Made by a program: the position numbers and the translations under genes | The notes under the pieces: model-generated | Databases searched by the model: none | Told to the model about the DNA's origin: nothing | Seen by the model: the letters and a program-made list of their open reading frames with translations, nothing else | Origin: Roseateles sp. | Lineage (GTDB): Bacteria > Pseudomonadota > Gammaproteobacteria > Burkholderiales > Burkholderiaceae_C | DNA: 36,907 nucleotides | Assembly (NCBI GenBank): GCA_016790285.1 | Contig: JAEUPJ010000042.1 | Span: forward strand, 1 to 36,907 | Direction: 5' to 3' | Part shown: positions 24,698 through 32,904 of the stretch, in pieces | How the letters are laid out: each line of letters begins with the position of its first letter | Position numbering within the stretch: position 1 is the first letter of the stretch

Positions 24698-27397
24698 TCA
24701 GAACGAGTAGGTGCCGCGCACGTAGTAGGTGCGGCCCGCGGCGTTCGCGTAGCGCGAGTCCCAGCCACCGGCCTGGAACAGGTCAGCCTGGTTGGTGAAC
24801 GGCGGGTCACGATCGAACAGGTTGCGCACGCCCAGCACGAGCGAGGTGCCCTTCATCGGGGTCCAGCTGCCGTACAGGTCGGTCGTCGTGAACGCCGAGA
24901 CGCGGTTCGTCGGGATGAAGTCGGTGTAGCCCGACTTGTAGTGGACGGCCGTGCCCAGGGCGAAGGCGTTGTAGGCCCAGTTCATGGTCAGGTTGTGCTG
25001 CCACTTGAACACCGGGCCCGAACCCACGTACACGCCGACGTTCTGGTTCCAGGGGCCGTTCGGGTAGTCCTGGTACTCGTACTTGTTGACGAAGGTGCTG
25101 TTCAGCGCGAAGTCGAACTGACCGATGTTGGAGCGCAGGCGGTACTGGGCGCTGAGGTCGATACCGTTGGTGTTCGTGCCACCCAGGTTCTGGTTCAGGC
25201 GCTCGACGTAGCCGCACTTCGGGCCAGGGCAGTTGCTGGTGATCGACAGCAGGTTGCCCGGCTGCGCGAAGTGGAAGTACTGCTGGAACTGCTGGTAGTT
25301 CGCGAACAGGGTCGACTCCGGCAGGGCAGCGATCGAGTTCGTGATCTTGATGGCCCACAGGTCGATGCCCAGGCTCACGTCAGCCATCGGTTCGAACACG
25401 GCACCCAGCGTGTAGCCCTTGGACTTCTCAGGCTTCAGGTTGGTATTGCCACCCGTCAGCACCTGGAACTGCGTGTTGCAGTTCGCGCCAGCCGACGCGC
25501 CGGCGATCGGCGTGCCGCCCGGGCAGTTGATGGGGTTGTTCACGTTGCCGGCCGTGTTGGTGTAGGCCTGCGAACCGTACAGCTCGAACAGCGTCGGGGC
25601 GCGGAAGCCCGTGGAGGCCGAGCCGCGGAACAGCATTTCCTTGCTGGGCTGGTAGCGGAAGGACAGCTTCGGGTTGGTCGAGTTGCCGAAGTCGCTGTAC
25701 TTGTCGTAGCGCAGCGAGCCGGTGAACTCCAGGCTCTTGAGCACCGGCACGTTCACTTCGGTGTACAGGGCCGTCACGTTGCGCGTGCCCTTGGCCACGA
25801 ACTCGGGGTCCAGGCCCGTGGAGGCCGACACCAGCTTCGCGAACTCCTTGTTGGCACGGGAGTCGAAGTCTTCGTGGCGACGCTCGGCACCGATGGCGAT
25901 CTGCGCCGGGCGGCCAGCGCCCAGCCAGTCACCGAGTTCACGGCTGGCGGTGGCCTTGAAGATGTTGACCTTGCCGGTGGCGGTCTGCAGCAGGCCGTTC
26001 AGGGCGGCCTTCTCGAGCAGGGCCGTGCCGGCAGCGCTTTGGGCGCCGAACGGGTTGATGACGCCTTCCAGCAGGCCTTCACCGATCATGTCGCCGTCGC
26101 CGTAGCCGCCGACCAGGTTCTGCTCGACGGTGTTCTTGTTGGCGGAGAACTTGACGGAGTAATCCCAGTTGGCGGCGTTGCCGTCGGCCGACAGCACGAT
26201 GCGGCTTTGCTTGTTGTCGTTGCGCTGCGAGCGCGAGCCATTGGGGAAGTCGCGCCAGAAGACGTAGACGAAACCCTGCTGCACCGCCACCGGGTTGGCG
26301 AAGGCGCTGGACGGGTTGAACGCCGGGGCGCCCGCCGTGCCGTCGTCAAACGTCGGGTCGACGTTCGTCTTCGGGAAGTAGGGGTTGGGCTGGCCATTGG
26401 GCATGACCGGGTTCATCAGGTAGCCGCCGTAGGGCACGGGGGCGATGCGCGTCGTGACCTTGTTCTGGGTCAGGAAGGCTTCGGCGCTGAGTTCCAGCGA
26501 GTCGTTCACGCGCAGCGTGCCCTTGAGCATGCCGGAGGCCGTGTCGGACTTCGGTGCGAAGTCAACGAAGTTCGGGGTGACGATCTTGCACTGCGTGCCG
26601 CCGGCCACCGGGATCAGCGACGTGCCGGAGCAGGTCGGTGCAGCCGGGTTGTACAGCGTGCCGAAGTCTTGCGTGTAGTTGGCCGGGTCGGTGCTGTTGG
26701 ACAGGCCGCCCACGATGCGCTTGTTGAAGCTGCGCATGTCGCCAGCGATGGCGTCTTCCTTTTTCGCGCTCACGAAGCCGAGGACATTGAAGCCCTGGCT
26801 GGCCAGGTCGCCGAAGCCGAAGCCGACGTTGGCGCTCTTGGCGCGGCCACCCTTGTGCTGAGGAGAGTCGTAGCCGAGCGTGACGGTCGCGCCGTTGTAG
26901 CTCTTCTTCGTGATGAAGTTGATCACGCCGCCGATGGCGTCCGTGCCGTACAGGGCGGACGCGCCGTCGCGCAGCACTTCGATGCGGTCGATCGCAGCGA
27001 AGGGAATCATGTTCAGGTCGGGGGCGGAGCCGTCGACCGCGTTGTTGGCGATGCGCTCACCGTTGAGCAGCACCAGGGTCTTGTCCGCGCCGATGCCGCG
27101 CAGGTCGGCAAACGACGCGCCGCCGCTGCCCGAGCCGATGGACTGGGCTGCGTTGGTCGAGGCCTGCACGCTCGTCAGGTTGGCCATGATCTGCTCGACC
27201 GACGTCACGCCGGAGTTGCGCAGGTCGGTCATCTTGATGACGGTGACCGGAACGGCGGATTCGGCGTCGATGCGCTTGATCGCGGAGCCCGTGACGGTCA
27301 CGCGTTCAATCTGTTGCGGCTCGGCCTGCTGGGCCCACGCGCTGAAGCCACCGACGGTCAGGAGGACCGCGGCGGCGATTTTGGTTTGTTGATGCAT
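24698..27397 (-). CDS. TonB-dependent outer membrane receptor
   Basis: The 899-residue protein has a signal peptide (MHQQTKIAAAVLLTVGGFSAWAQ), a TonB-box-like stretch IERVTVTGSAIKRI, a plug domain (about 45-155: SVEQIMANLTSVQAS, VLLNGERIANNAVDG, IDRIEVLRDGASALYGTDAIGGVINFIT) and a long beta-barrel ending in aromatic YYVRGTYSF, as expected for barrel insertion. The ATG at 27397 has GGAG seven nt upstream (minus strand) and gives the clean signal peptide. Ligand unknown; receptors of this sequence type are common for sugars, peptides and other organic substrates. It is convergent with the LIV-type operon, so a shared substrate is possible but unproven. Confidence 0.94.
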   Translation of the reverse strand: MHQQTKIAAAVLLTVGGFSAWAQQAEPQQIERVTVTGSAIKRIDAESAVPVTVIKMTDLRNSGVTSVEQIMANLTSVQASTNAAQSIGSGSGGASFADLRGIGADKTLVLLNGERIANNAVDGSAPDLNMIPFAAIDRIEVLRDGASALYGTDAIGGVINFITKKSYNGATVTLGYDSPQHKGGRAKSANVGFGFGDLASQGFNVLGFVSAKKEDAIAGDMRSFNKRIVGGLSNSTDPANYTQDFGTLYNPAAPTCSGTSLIPVAGGTQCKIVTPNFVDFAPKSDTASGMLKGTLRVNDSLELSAEAFLTQNKVTTRIAPVPYGGYLMNPVMPNGQPNPYFPKTNVDPTFDDGTAGAPAFNPSSAFANPVAVQQGFVYVFWRDFPNGSRSQRNDNKQSRIVLSADGNAANWDYSVKFSANKNTVEQNLVGGYGDGDMIGEGLLEGVINPFGAQSAAGTALLEKAALNGLLQTATGKVNIFKATASRELGDWLGAGRPAQIAIGAERRHEDFDSRANKEFAKLVSASTGLDPEFVAKGTRNVTALYTEVNVPVLKSLEFTGSLRYDKYSDFGNSTNPKLSFRYQPSKEMLFRGSASTGFRAPTLFELYGSQAYTNTAGNVNNPINCPGGTPIAGASAGANCNTQFQVLTGGNTNLKPEKSKGYTLGAVFEPMADVSLGIDLWAIKITNSIAALPESTLFANYQQFQQYFHFAQPGNLLSITSNCPGPKCGYVERLNQNLGGTNTNGIDLSAQYRLRSNIGQFDFALNSTFVNKYEYQDYPNGPWNQNVGVYVGSGPVFKWQHNLTMNWAYNAFALGTAVHYKSGYTDFIPTNRVSAFTTTDLYGSWTPMKGTSLVLGVRNLFDRDPPFTNQADLFQAGGWDSRYANAAGRTYYVRGTYSF

Positions 27398-27516
27398 CAC
27401 TGCTCCAGAAAAGTGTGGCAAGCGGGTGTGTTGCCAGACGGTACAGCCAAGAACGGTCCGCCCGGTCGGGCGGTGGCTGGGGGCGAATTCTGGGAGTTCG
27501 TCAGGAATTCTCGCCC

Positions 27517-27551
27517 CATGGGAAAACCCTAGTGGGGCGGGTAAACCCATG
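27517..27551. promoter_or_regulatory. 35-bp dyad, putative operator of the TonB receptor gene
   Basis: Two 13-bp arms, CATGGG-AAAA-CCC and GGG-TAAA-CCCATG, face each other across nine bases. The outer six and inner three bases of each arm are perfectly complementary. It lies about 120-155 bp upstream of the receptor start codon, suitable for a dimeric regulator. Confidence 0.55.
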
Positions 27552-27648
27552 TGGAAAGTCATGCCCGCGTTATGCAAGCGTTTGATTCACAAAGGAATTT
27601 CTGCGGCCCGAGATTGTTCGAAAGACGTAGGATGCAGCGTATTGCCAA

Positions 27649-27674
27649 CAAGAAATCGCCGTTTACATTTCTTG
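27649..27674. promoter_or_regulatory. Inverted repeat CAAGAAAT-N10-ATTTCTTG
   Basis: Two perfect eight-bp arms are separated by ten bases within the AT-rich region. Half-site spacing of about two helical turns is typical of an operator. The bound regulator is unknown. Confidence 0.55.
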
Positions 27675-27888
27675 ACAACTAGGCAAATTCTGTGTCCGAG
27701 TCGCCGCAAACTAGATTGGAGGCAAGTCACAAATGATGAATTCGCCAGTTTTGGCGGCAATATCTGATCGAATTTGAATTCGTGCGCGGCCTGTCAACCA
27801 AACTCAATTCATCTTTGCAAAAATAGTTTGCGCGGAGGCGTCCAAAACTTGCTTGCTGCAGCCTGTCGCCTTATCTGGCACCAGGGTT

Positions 27889-28614
27889 TCAGCCGCCGAG
27901 TCGCTTGGAGAGCTGCGCTGCCGCTGCCATCACGGGATCGGCGAGCGGGCCCCGGGGGGTTGTGTCGAAGCTCGCGCTCGGGCCGATCGCCGTGAGCGCC
28001 ATCACCAGACGCCCCGACGCGTCGAACACCGGCGCGGCCAGGGCGCTGACCCCGGCGATGACGCCGTCACGCGATGTGGCCAGGCCTTGGGCCCGCACGG
28101 TCTCGAGCGTGGCGCCATCGGGCAAGGCTTCGCCCAGGCTGGCAGCCTCATCGGCGCGCCACGCCGCAAAAAGCCGCCCCGACGCCGTCCCGGCCAGGCT
28201 CATCACCGTGCCGTGGCGCATGCTGATGTGCACGGGCGTCGGGCCTTCAGCCACGCGGACGATGGTGGGGCCGCGGGTGCCCCAGACCGCGATGGCGACG
28301 GTGTGCCCCAGCTGCAGCGCGAGCGCCTCGATGACTGGCGTGGCCAGCCGCACCGGGTCGTACTGCTGCAGGCTGATGAGGCCGAGCTGCATGGCCAGCG
28401 GCCCCAGGCCATAGGGCCCGCTGCCGCCGTCCTGTTCCACCAGCCCCAGCTTGATGAAGCTCACCAGGTAGGGGTGGGCCTTGGCTGGCGTCATGCCCGC
28501 CTCGCGGGCCAGGTCCTTGAGCGCTAGCGGCCGGCCGTGGTGGGCCAGCGCCTTCAGCAGCTGCCCGCCCACCTCGATGCTCTGGATGCCCCGTGGGCCC
28601 TTGGTCTCGTCCAT
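27889..28614 (-). CDS. IclR-family transcriptional regulator
   Basis: The 241-residue protein has an N-terminal winged helix-turn-helix (IQSIEVGGQLLKALAHHGRPLALKDLAREAGMTPAKAHPYLVSFIKLGLVEQD, shown here in part by residues RGIQSIEVG and AGMTPAKAHPYL) and a C-terminal IclR effector domain (LGHTVAIAVWGTRGP, MSLAGTASGRLFAAW, GVSALAAPVFDASGRLVMALTAIG). Such regulators often control aromatic catabolism. It is divergent to the MBL gene that opens the homogentisate cluster, with 69 nt between start codons that contain several AATTC/GAATT half sites, so it is the likely local regulator. Confidence 0.92.
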   Translation of the reverse strand: MDETKGPRGIQSIEVGGQLLKALAHHGRPLALKDLAREAGMTPAKAHPYLVSFIKLGLVEQDGGSGPYGLGPLAMQLGLISLQQYDPVRLATPVIEALALQLGHTVAIAVWGTRGPTIVRVAEGPTPVHISMRHGTVMSLAGTASGRLFAAWRADEAASLGEALPDGATLETVRAQGLATSRDGVIAGVSALAAPVFDASGRLVMALTAIGPSASFDTTPRGPLADPVMAAAAQLSKRLGG

Positions 28615-28620
28615 GCGAAA

Positions 28621-28649
28621 AATTCTATATTGGTGAATTCATTTGGAAT
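28621..28649. promoter_or_regulatory. Putative IclR-type operator in the divergent promoter region
   Basis: AATTC-N9-GAATT (28621-28639) overlaps the palindrome TGAATTCA (28634-28641) and ATTC-N5-GAAT (28637-28649). The minus strand also shows TATAGA at a plausible -10 position for the regulator gene. The nested dyads in the 69-nt shared region suggest one regulator controls both directions. Confidence 0.5.
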
Positions 28650-28683
28650 AGGCTAAATTTCAGCCTCGCACCGGAGACAACGT

Positions 28684-29652
28684 ATGAGCACCAAAGCCTT
28701 TGCCTCGCAGGCGGACCTCGAAGAGAAGAAGGTCACCTTCGAGCGCCTGTCCGAACACGCCTGGGCCTACACCGCCGAGGGCGACCCCAACACCGGCATC
28801 GTCATCGGGCGCGACGCCGCCATGGTGATCGACACCCAGGCCACGCCCGTCATGGCGGCAGACGTCATCCGCCGCATCCGCGAGGTGTCGGCCGTGCCCA
28901 TCAAGTACGTGCTGCTCAGCCACTACCACGCGGTGCGGGTGCTGGGTGCCAGCGCCTTCAAGGCTGAGGGGCTGGAGCAGGTGATCGCGAGCGACGCCAC
29001 GCTCGCCCTCATCCGGGAGCGCGGCGAGCAGGACAAGGCCAGCGAGATCGGCCGCTTCCCGCGCCTCTTCCGCAATGTCGAATCGGTGCCGCCGGGCCTG
29101 ACCTGGCCGACGCTCACGTTCAGCGGGCGCCTGACACTGGACCTGGGCGGCGTGCAGGTCGAGATGTTCTCGCCCGGGCGCGGCCACACGGCGGGCGACA
29201 CCGTGGCCTGGCTGCCGGGTGAGCGGGTGCTGTTCAGCGGCGACCTGGTCGAGTTCGACGCCACGCCTTACTGCGGCGACGCGCACTTCACGGACTGGCC
29301 CGCCACGTTGGAGGCCATCGCGAAGCTCGACGCCTCCGCCCTGGTGCCAGGGCGCGGCCCCGCGCTCAAGGGCGCCGAGCAGGTCGCCGCGGGCCTGGCG
29401 GGCACGCGAGCCTTCGTGAGCGAGCTCTATGCCGCCGTGCAGGCGGGCGTGGCCGCGGGGGAGGAGCTCAAGGCCGTCTACCAGCGCACCATGGCCGCGC
29501 TGCGCCCGAAGTACGGGCATTGGGTCATCTTCGATCACTGCATGCCGTTTGACGTGACCCGCGCCTATGACGAAGCCGGCGGGCTGAGCCACCCGCGCAT
29601 CTGGACGGCCGAGCGCGACGTCGAGATGTGGAAGGCCCTCGAGGGGGCGTGA
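28684..29652 (+). CDS. MBL-fold protein of the homogentisate cluster with altered metal motif
   Basis: The 322-residue protein has an MBL-fold layout: GIVIGRDAAMVIDTQATP, SHYHAVRVLGA, SPGRGHTAGDT and LFSGDLVEFD. His80, His82, His168 and Asp187 occupy expected ligand positions, but the usual Asp-His of HxHxDH is replaced by Val84-Arg85, removing second-site ligands. Related proteins encoded beside aromatic monooxygenases carry similar changes as far as I recall. GGAG at 28673-28676 precedes the ATG. It is the first gene of the operon, three nt before the monooxygenase start. Its reaction is unknown; a hydrolase for a pathway lactone or thioester is one guess. Confidence 0.85.
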   Translation: MSTKAFASQADLEEKKVTFERLSEHAWAYTAEGDPNTGIVIGRDAAMVIDTQATPVMAADVIRRIREVSAVPIKYVLLSHYHAVRVLGASAFKAEGLEQVIASDATLALIRERGEQDKASEIGRFPRLFRNVESVPPGLTWPTLTFSGRLTLDLGGVQVEMFSPGRGHTAGDTVAWLPGERVLFSGDLVEFDATPYCGDAHFTDWPATLEAIAKLDASALVPGRGPALKGAEQVAAGLAGTRAFVSELYAAVQAGVAAGEELKAVYQRTMAALRPKYGHWVIFDHCMPFDVTRAYDEAGGLSHPRIWTAERDVEMWKALEGA

Positions 29653-29655
29653 CCT

Positions 29656-31251
29656 GTGGACCTGCCCCGCTATTCCTATCACCAGAGCCTGGAACAGCGC
29701 TCGGGCCAGCCGCAGCGCCGGCCCGTCGTCATCGTCGGCGCGGGGCCTGTGGGCCTGACGCTGGCGCTGGACCTCGCGCGGCGTGACGTGCCGGTCGTCG
29801 TCATCGACGACAACGACCACATCGGCAGCGGCTCGCGTGCCGTCTGCTGGGCCAAGAAGACGCTGGAGGTGTTCGACCGCCTCGGCGTCGGCGAAGCCGT
29901 GGCGCGCGAAGGCGTGCGCTGGCAGCGTGGCCGCGTCTTCCACGGCGAGCGCGAGGCTTACGGCTTCGACCTGCTGCCGGAGACCGGCCACAAGATGCCC
30001 GCCATGGTCAACCTGCAGCAGGACCAGGTCGAGGCCCGCCTCGTGCGGGCCGTGCAGCTGGACGGGCGCATCGAGCTGCGCGGCCGCCACGAGCTGATCG
30101 GCCTGGAGCAGGACGGCGAGGGGGTGACGCTCACGGTGCGCACGCCCGACGGCCTCTTCGACATGCGCGCCGACTGGGTCGTGGCCTGCGACGGCGCCCG
30201 CAGCCCCACGCGCACGATGCTTGGCGTGGGCTTTGCGGGCCAGGTGTTCGAGGACCGCTTCCTGATCGCCGACGTGACCCTGTCGCCCGGCGCCCGCCCG
30301 CGCGGGCTCGACCCGGCGCAGCCGGAGCGCTGGTTCTGGTTCGACCCGCCGTTTCACCGCGGGCAGTCGGTGCTGCTGCATGCGCAGGCGGGCGGGCTGT
30401 GGCGCATCGACTTCCAGCTCGGGCGGGATGCCGACGTCGAGGCCGAGAAGCAGCCCGAGCGCATCAAGGCCCGCGTGAGCGCCATGCTCGACGGCGCGCC
30501 CTTCGAGCTGGCCTGGTCGTCCATCTACCAGTTCGCCTGCCGGCGCGCCGAGCGCTTCCGCGTGGGGCGCGTGCTGCTGGCGGGCGACGCGGCCCACCAG
30601 GTCTCGCCCTTCGGTGCGCGCGGGGCGAACAGCGGCGTGCAGGACGCCGACAACCTCGGCTGGAAGCTGGCTGCCGTCGTGAAGGGGGAGGGCGGCGACG
30701 GGCTGCTGGATACCTACGAGTTCGAGCGCATGGAGGCGGCCGACGACAACATCGGCCACTCCACGCGCGCCACCGACTTCATCAGCCCGAAGAGCACGCT
30801 CAGCCGCCGCCTGCGCCGCGCCGCGCTGGACCTGGCGCCGCATGCGGCCTTTGCGCGGGCGTTGGTCAACAGCGGCCGGTTGTCGCTGCCGACGGACCAT
30901 GTCGACTCCCCCTTGAGCACGCCCGATGCAGACGCCTGGCCCGCCGGGCCCGGGCCGGGCTGCCCGGCACCCGACGCGCCGCTGCCGGAAGGCGGCTGGC
31001 TCAGCGAGGCCATCGCCGGCCGCTTCGCGCTGCTGGCCTTCGGCTGGCCTGTGGCCGTGCCTGGCGTGCACGTCACGGTGCTGGCCGGAGAAGGCCTGGC
31101 CGCCGAGCGCTATGGCGCGCGGCCGGGCAGCCTCTACCTGGTGCGGCCGGATGCGGTGGTCGCCGCGCGTTGGCACCGCTTCGATGCGGCGCAGGTTGCT
31201 GCCGCGCTCGCCCGCGCGCAGGGCCGCGGGCTGGAGGCCTCCCATGAATAA
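29656..31251 (+). CDS. Class A FAD-dependent aromatic monooxygenase
   Basis: The 531-residue flavoprotein has the FAD motif VVIVGAGPVGLTLALDLARR, the DG motif VVACDGARSPTR, and the second FAD motif VLLAGDAAHQVSPFGARGANSGVQDADNLGWKL of PheA/MhpA-type hydroxylases. Such enzymes hydroxylate phenolic rings with NAD(P)H and oxygen. Because hmgA and fahA follow, it likely produces homogentisate, for example from 3- or 2-hydroxyphenylacetate; the exact substrate is inferred. The start is GTG at 29656, three nt after the preceding stop. The last codons overlap the DUF2783 start by eight nt. Confidence 0.9.
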   Translation: MDLPRYSYHQSLEQRSGQPQRRPVVIVGAGPVGLTLALDLARRDVPVVVIDDNDHIGSGSRAVCWAKKTLEVFDRLGVGEAVAREGVRWQRGRVFHGEREAYGFDLLPETGHKMPAMVNLQQDQVEARLVRAVQLDGRIELRGRHELIGLEQDGEGVTLTVRTPDGLFDMRADWVVACDGARSPTRTMLGVGFAGQVFEDRFLIADVTLSPGARPRGLDPAQPERWFWFDPPFHRGQSVLLHAQAGGLWRIDFQLGRDADVEAEKQPERIKARVSAMLDGAPFELAWSSIYQFACRRAERFRVGRVLLAGDAAHQVSPFGARGANSGVQDADNLGWKLAAVVKGEGGDGLLDTYEFERMEAADDNIGHSTRATDFISPKSTLSRRLRRAALDLAPHAAFARALVNSGRLSLPTDHVDSPLSTPDADAWPAGPGPGCPAPDAPLPEGGWLSEAIAGRFALLAFGWPVAVPGVHVTVLAGEGLAAERYGARPGSLYLVRPDAVVAARWHRFDAAQVAAALARAQGRGLEASHE

Positions 31252-31453
31252 ATTGACTCTGACCCCAAATTTCGGAGCGGAGGCGGATGCCTTCTATGCC
31301 GAGCTGATCGCCGCGCAGGCGGGCCTTGGCGACGAGGCAGCGGCCGATTGGCTGGCGCGGCTGGCGCTCATCCTGTGCAACCACATCGGCGACCGCGAGG
31401 TGCTTCGGCAGGCCTTCGCGCTGGCCCATCAGGCGCAAGAACACCATGACTGA
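31244..31453 (+). CDS. DUF2783-family small protein
   Basis: The 69-residue acidic protein (MNKLTLTPNFGAEADAFYAELI, then LILCNHIGDREVLRQAFALA) matches my memory of DUF2783, a small helical family encoded next to FAD monooxygenases. It overlaps the monooxygenase gene by eight nt at its start (ATGAATAA) and the hmgA gene by eight nt at its end (ATGACTGA). This tight nesting argues that it is translated with both. A partner or accessory role for the monooxygenase is plausible but not shown. Confidence 0.85.
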   Translation: MNKLTLTPNFGAEADAFYAELIAAQAGLGDEAAADWLARLALILCNHIGDREVLRQAFALAHQAQEHHD

Positions 31454-32732
31454 ACTGACCTACCTTGCCGGCTTCGGCAACCAGCACCAGAGCGAAGCCG
31501 TGCCCGGCGCGCTGCCCATCGGCCGCAACAGCCCGCAGCGGGCGCCGCACGGGCTCTATGCCGAGCTGTTGTCCGGCAGCGCGTTCACCGCGCCGCGGGC
31601 GGACAACCACCGCACCTGGCTCTACCGCCGCCAGCCGTCCGTCGTCTGCGGCGGCTACACGGCGTTGCCGCATGCGCTGTGGAAGTCCGGCGCCGCACAA
31701 GGCGAGGCGGCACCGCCCGACCCGCTGCGCTGGGGCCCCACGCCGCTGGGCGGCGAGGGCGACTTTGTCGACGGCCTGCGCAGCTATGCCGTCAACGGCG
31801 AGCCGGGCCTGGGCGGCATGACGGCGCTGGCCTATGTCGCCACGCGCCCGATGGGCCGGCGTGCCCTTGTCAACGCTGATGGCGAGATGCTCATCGTCCC
31901 GCAGCAGGGCACGCTGCTCATCACCACGGAGCTCGGTCGCCTCGCCGTGGCGCCGGGCAGCATCGCCGTTGTGCCGCGCGGCTTGGCCTTCAAGGTCGAC
32001 CCGCTGGACACGCCCGCGCGGGGCTATGTGTGCGAGAACCTCGGTGCGTCGTTCCGCCTGCCGGAGCTCGGCCCCATCGGCTCCAACGGCCTGGCCAACC
32101 CGCGCGACTTCGAGGCGCCCACCGCCTGGTTCGAGGCGGACGCCGGCGACTACGAGATCGTCAAGCGCCACGGCGGCCAGCTCTGGCGCGCCACGCAGCC
32201 GCACAGCCCCTTCAACGTCGTCGCCTGGCACGGCAACCTCGCGCCCTACCGCTACGACACCGCGCGCTTCATGACGATCAACACCGTCAGCTTCGACCAC
32301 CCCGACCCGAGCATCTTCACCGTGCTCACAAGCCCCAGCGACACACCCGGCTGGGCCAACGTCGACTTCGTCATCTTCCCGCCGCGCTGGATGGTGGCCG
32401 AGGACACCTTCCGCCCGCCCTGGTACCACCGCAACGTGATGAGCGAGTTCATGGGCCTGGTGCTCGGCCAGTACGACGCCAAGCCCGAGGGCTTCAAGCC
32501 CGGCGGCGCCAGCCTGCACAACAGCTACGTGCCGCACGGGCCCGACGAAGAGGCCTTCGACAAGGCCAGCCACGCCGAGCTCAAGCCCCACAAGCTCGAC
32601 GCGACGCTGGCCTTCATGTTCGAGACCCGCTGGCCGCTCAAGCCCACGGCCTGGGCGCTCAACGACGCGCCGCTGGAGCGCACTTACCCGGACTGCTGGC
32701 AAGGGCTCGCTGACCACTTCCGGCCGGTCTGA
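31446..32732 (+). CDS. hmgA: Homogentisate 1,2-dioxygenase
   Basis: HmgA opens the ring of homogentisate with oxygen to give 4-maleylacetoacetate, using one ferrous iron. The 428-residue protein begins LTYLAGFGNQHQSEAVPGALP and has the conserved PPWYHRNVMSEFMG and NSYVPHGPD segments. The predicted iron ligands are His328, Glu334 and His364, with the same Glu-His spacing as the human enzyme. Its start overlaps the DUF2783 gene. The next enzyme, maleylacetoacetate isomerase, is not encoded in the window. Confidence 0.97.
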   Translation: MTELTYLAGFGNQHQSEAVPGALPIGRNSPQRAPHGLYAELLSGSAFTAPRADNHRTWLYRRQPSVVCGGYTALPHALWKSGAAQGEAAPPDPLRWGPTPLGGEGDFVDGLRSYAVNGEPGLGGMTALAYVATRPMGRRALVNADGEMLIVPQQGTLLITTELGRLAVAPGSIAVVPRGLAFKVDPLDTPARGYVCENLGASFRLPELGPIGSNGLANPRDFEAPTAWFEADAGDYEIVKRHGGQLWRATQPHSPFNVVAWHGNLAPYRYDTARFMTINTVSFDHPDPSIFTVLTSPSDTPGWANVDFVIFPPRWMVAEDTFRPPWYHRNVMSEFMGLVLGQYDAKPEGFKPGGASLHNSYVPHGPDEEAFDKASHAELKPHKLDATLAFMFETRWPLKPTAWALNDAPLERTYPDCWQGLADHFRPV

Positions 32733-32751
32733 TTCCCGGTCACTGAAAGAC

Positions 32752-32875
32752 GCCACAGAGGCACAGAGGCACAGAGGCGCAGAGAAGCACATCGCAACGC
32801 AGCGGCTACGGCGCGTCGACTCCGGGCTGGTCTTTGAAGGGGCGCGTTGCCTCCGTGTCTCTGTGCCTCCGTGGC
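32752..32875. repeat. 124-bp intergenic element with 27-bp imperfect terminal inverted repeats
   Basis: The left end (32752-32778) is built from GCCACAGAGGCACAGAGG-like units and matches the reverse complement of the right end (32849-32875) at 24 of 27 positions. The termini contain an internal nine-bp-like periodicity (CACAGAGG units). A smaller GCAACGC/GCGTTGC pair lies inside. No ORF and no clear target-site duplication are seen. It fills most of the gap between hmgA and fahA and may be a dispersed MITE-like or REP-like sequence. Confidence 0.8.
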
Positions 32876-32904
32876 TGTGTTCAATCCACCGCACGAACAA
32901 CACC

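Larger units (their letters stand above)
27398..27888. other. AT-rich intergenic regulatory region upstream of the TonB receptor
   Basis: No convincing gene is present. From about 27560 to 27860 the base composition falls well below that of the rest of the window. It contains three dyads: 27517-27551, 27649-27674, and CGCCA-GTTT-TGGCG at 27743-27756. It separates the start of the TonB receptor gene from the 3' end of the IclR gene, so most control probably concerns the receptor. Confidence 0.7.

Noticed and set aside
24647-27532. 961-codon plus-strand open frame opposite the TonB receptor
   Set aside because: Composition is that of an antisense frame (Val/Gly/Arg/Ala/His repeats); the receptor on the minus strand has signal peptide, plug and barrel.
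27673-27680. Consensus TTGACA as a -35 box
   Set aside because: No acceptable -10 sequence lies 16-18 nt downstream on the plus strand and no gene begins there.
27426-27767. 113-codon plus-strand frame in the AT-rich region upstream of the TonB receptor
   Set aside because: No ribosome site, no recognisable family, and it crosses the operator-like dyads; treated as non-coding.
28660-31245. 861-codon minus-strand open frame opposite the MBL and monooxygenase genes
   Set aside because: Antisense shadow of two genes with clear motifs; no family is recognisable.
32752-32778. Possible CRISPR-like short repeats (CACAGAGG)
   Set aside because: The units are contiguous and mirrored at the other end of a 124-bp element; no spacers and no cas genes.
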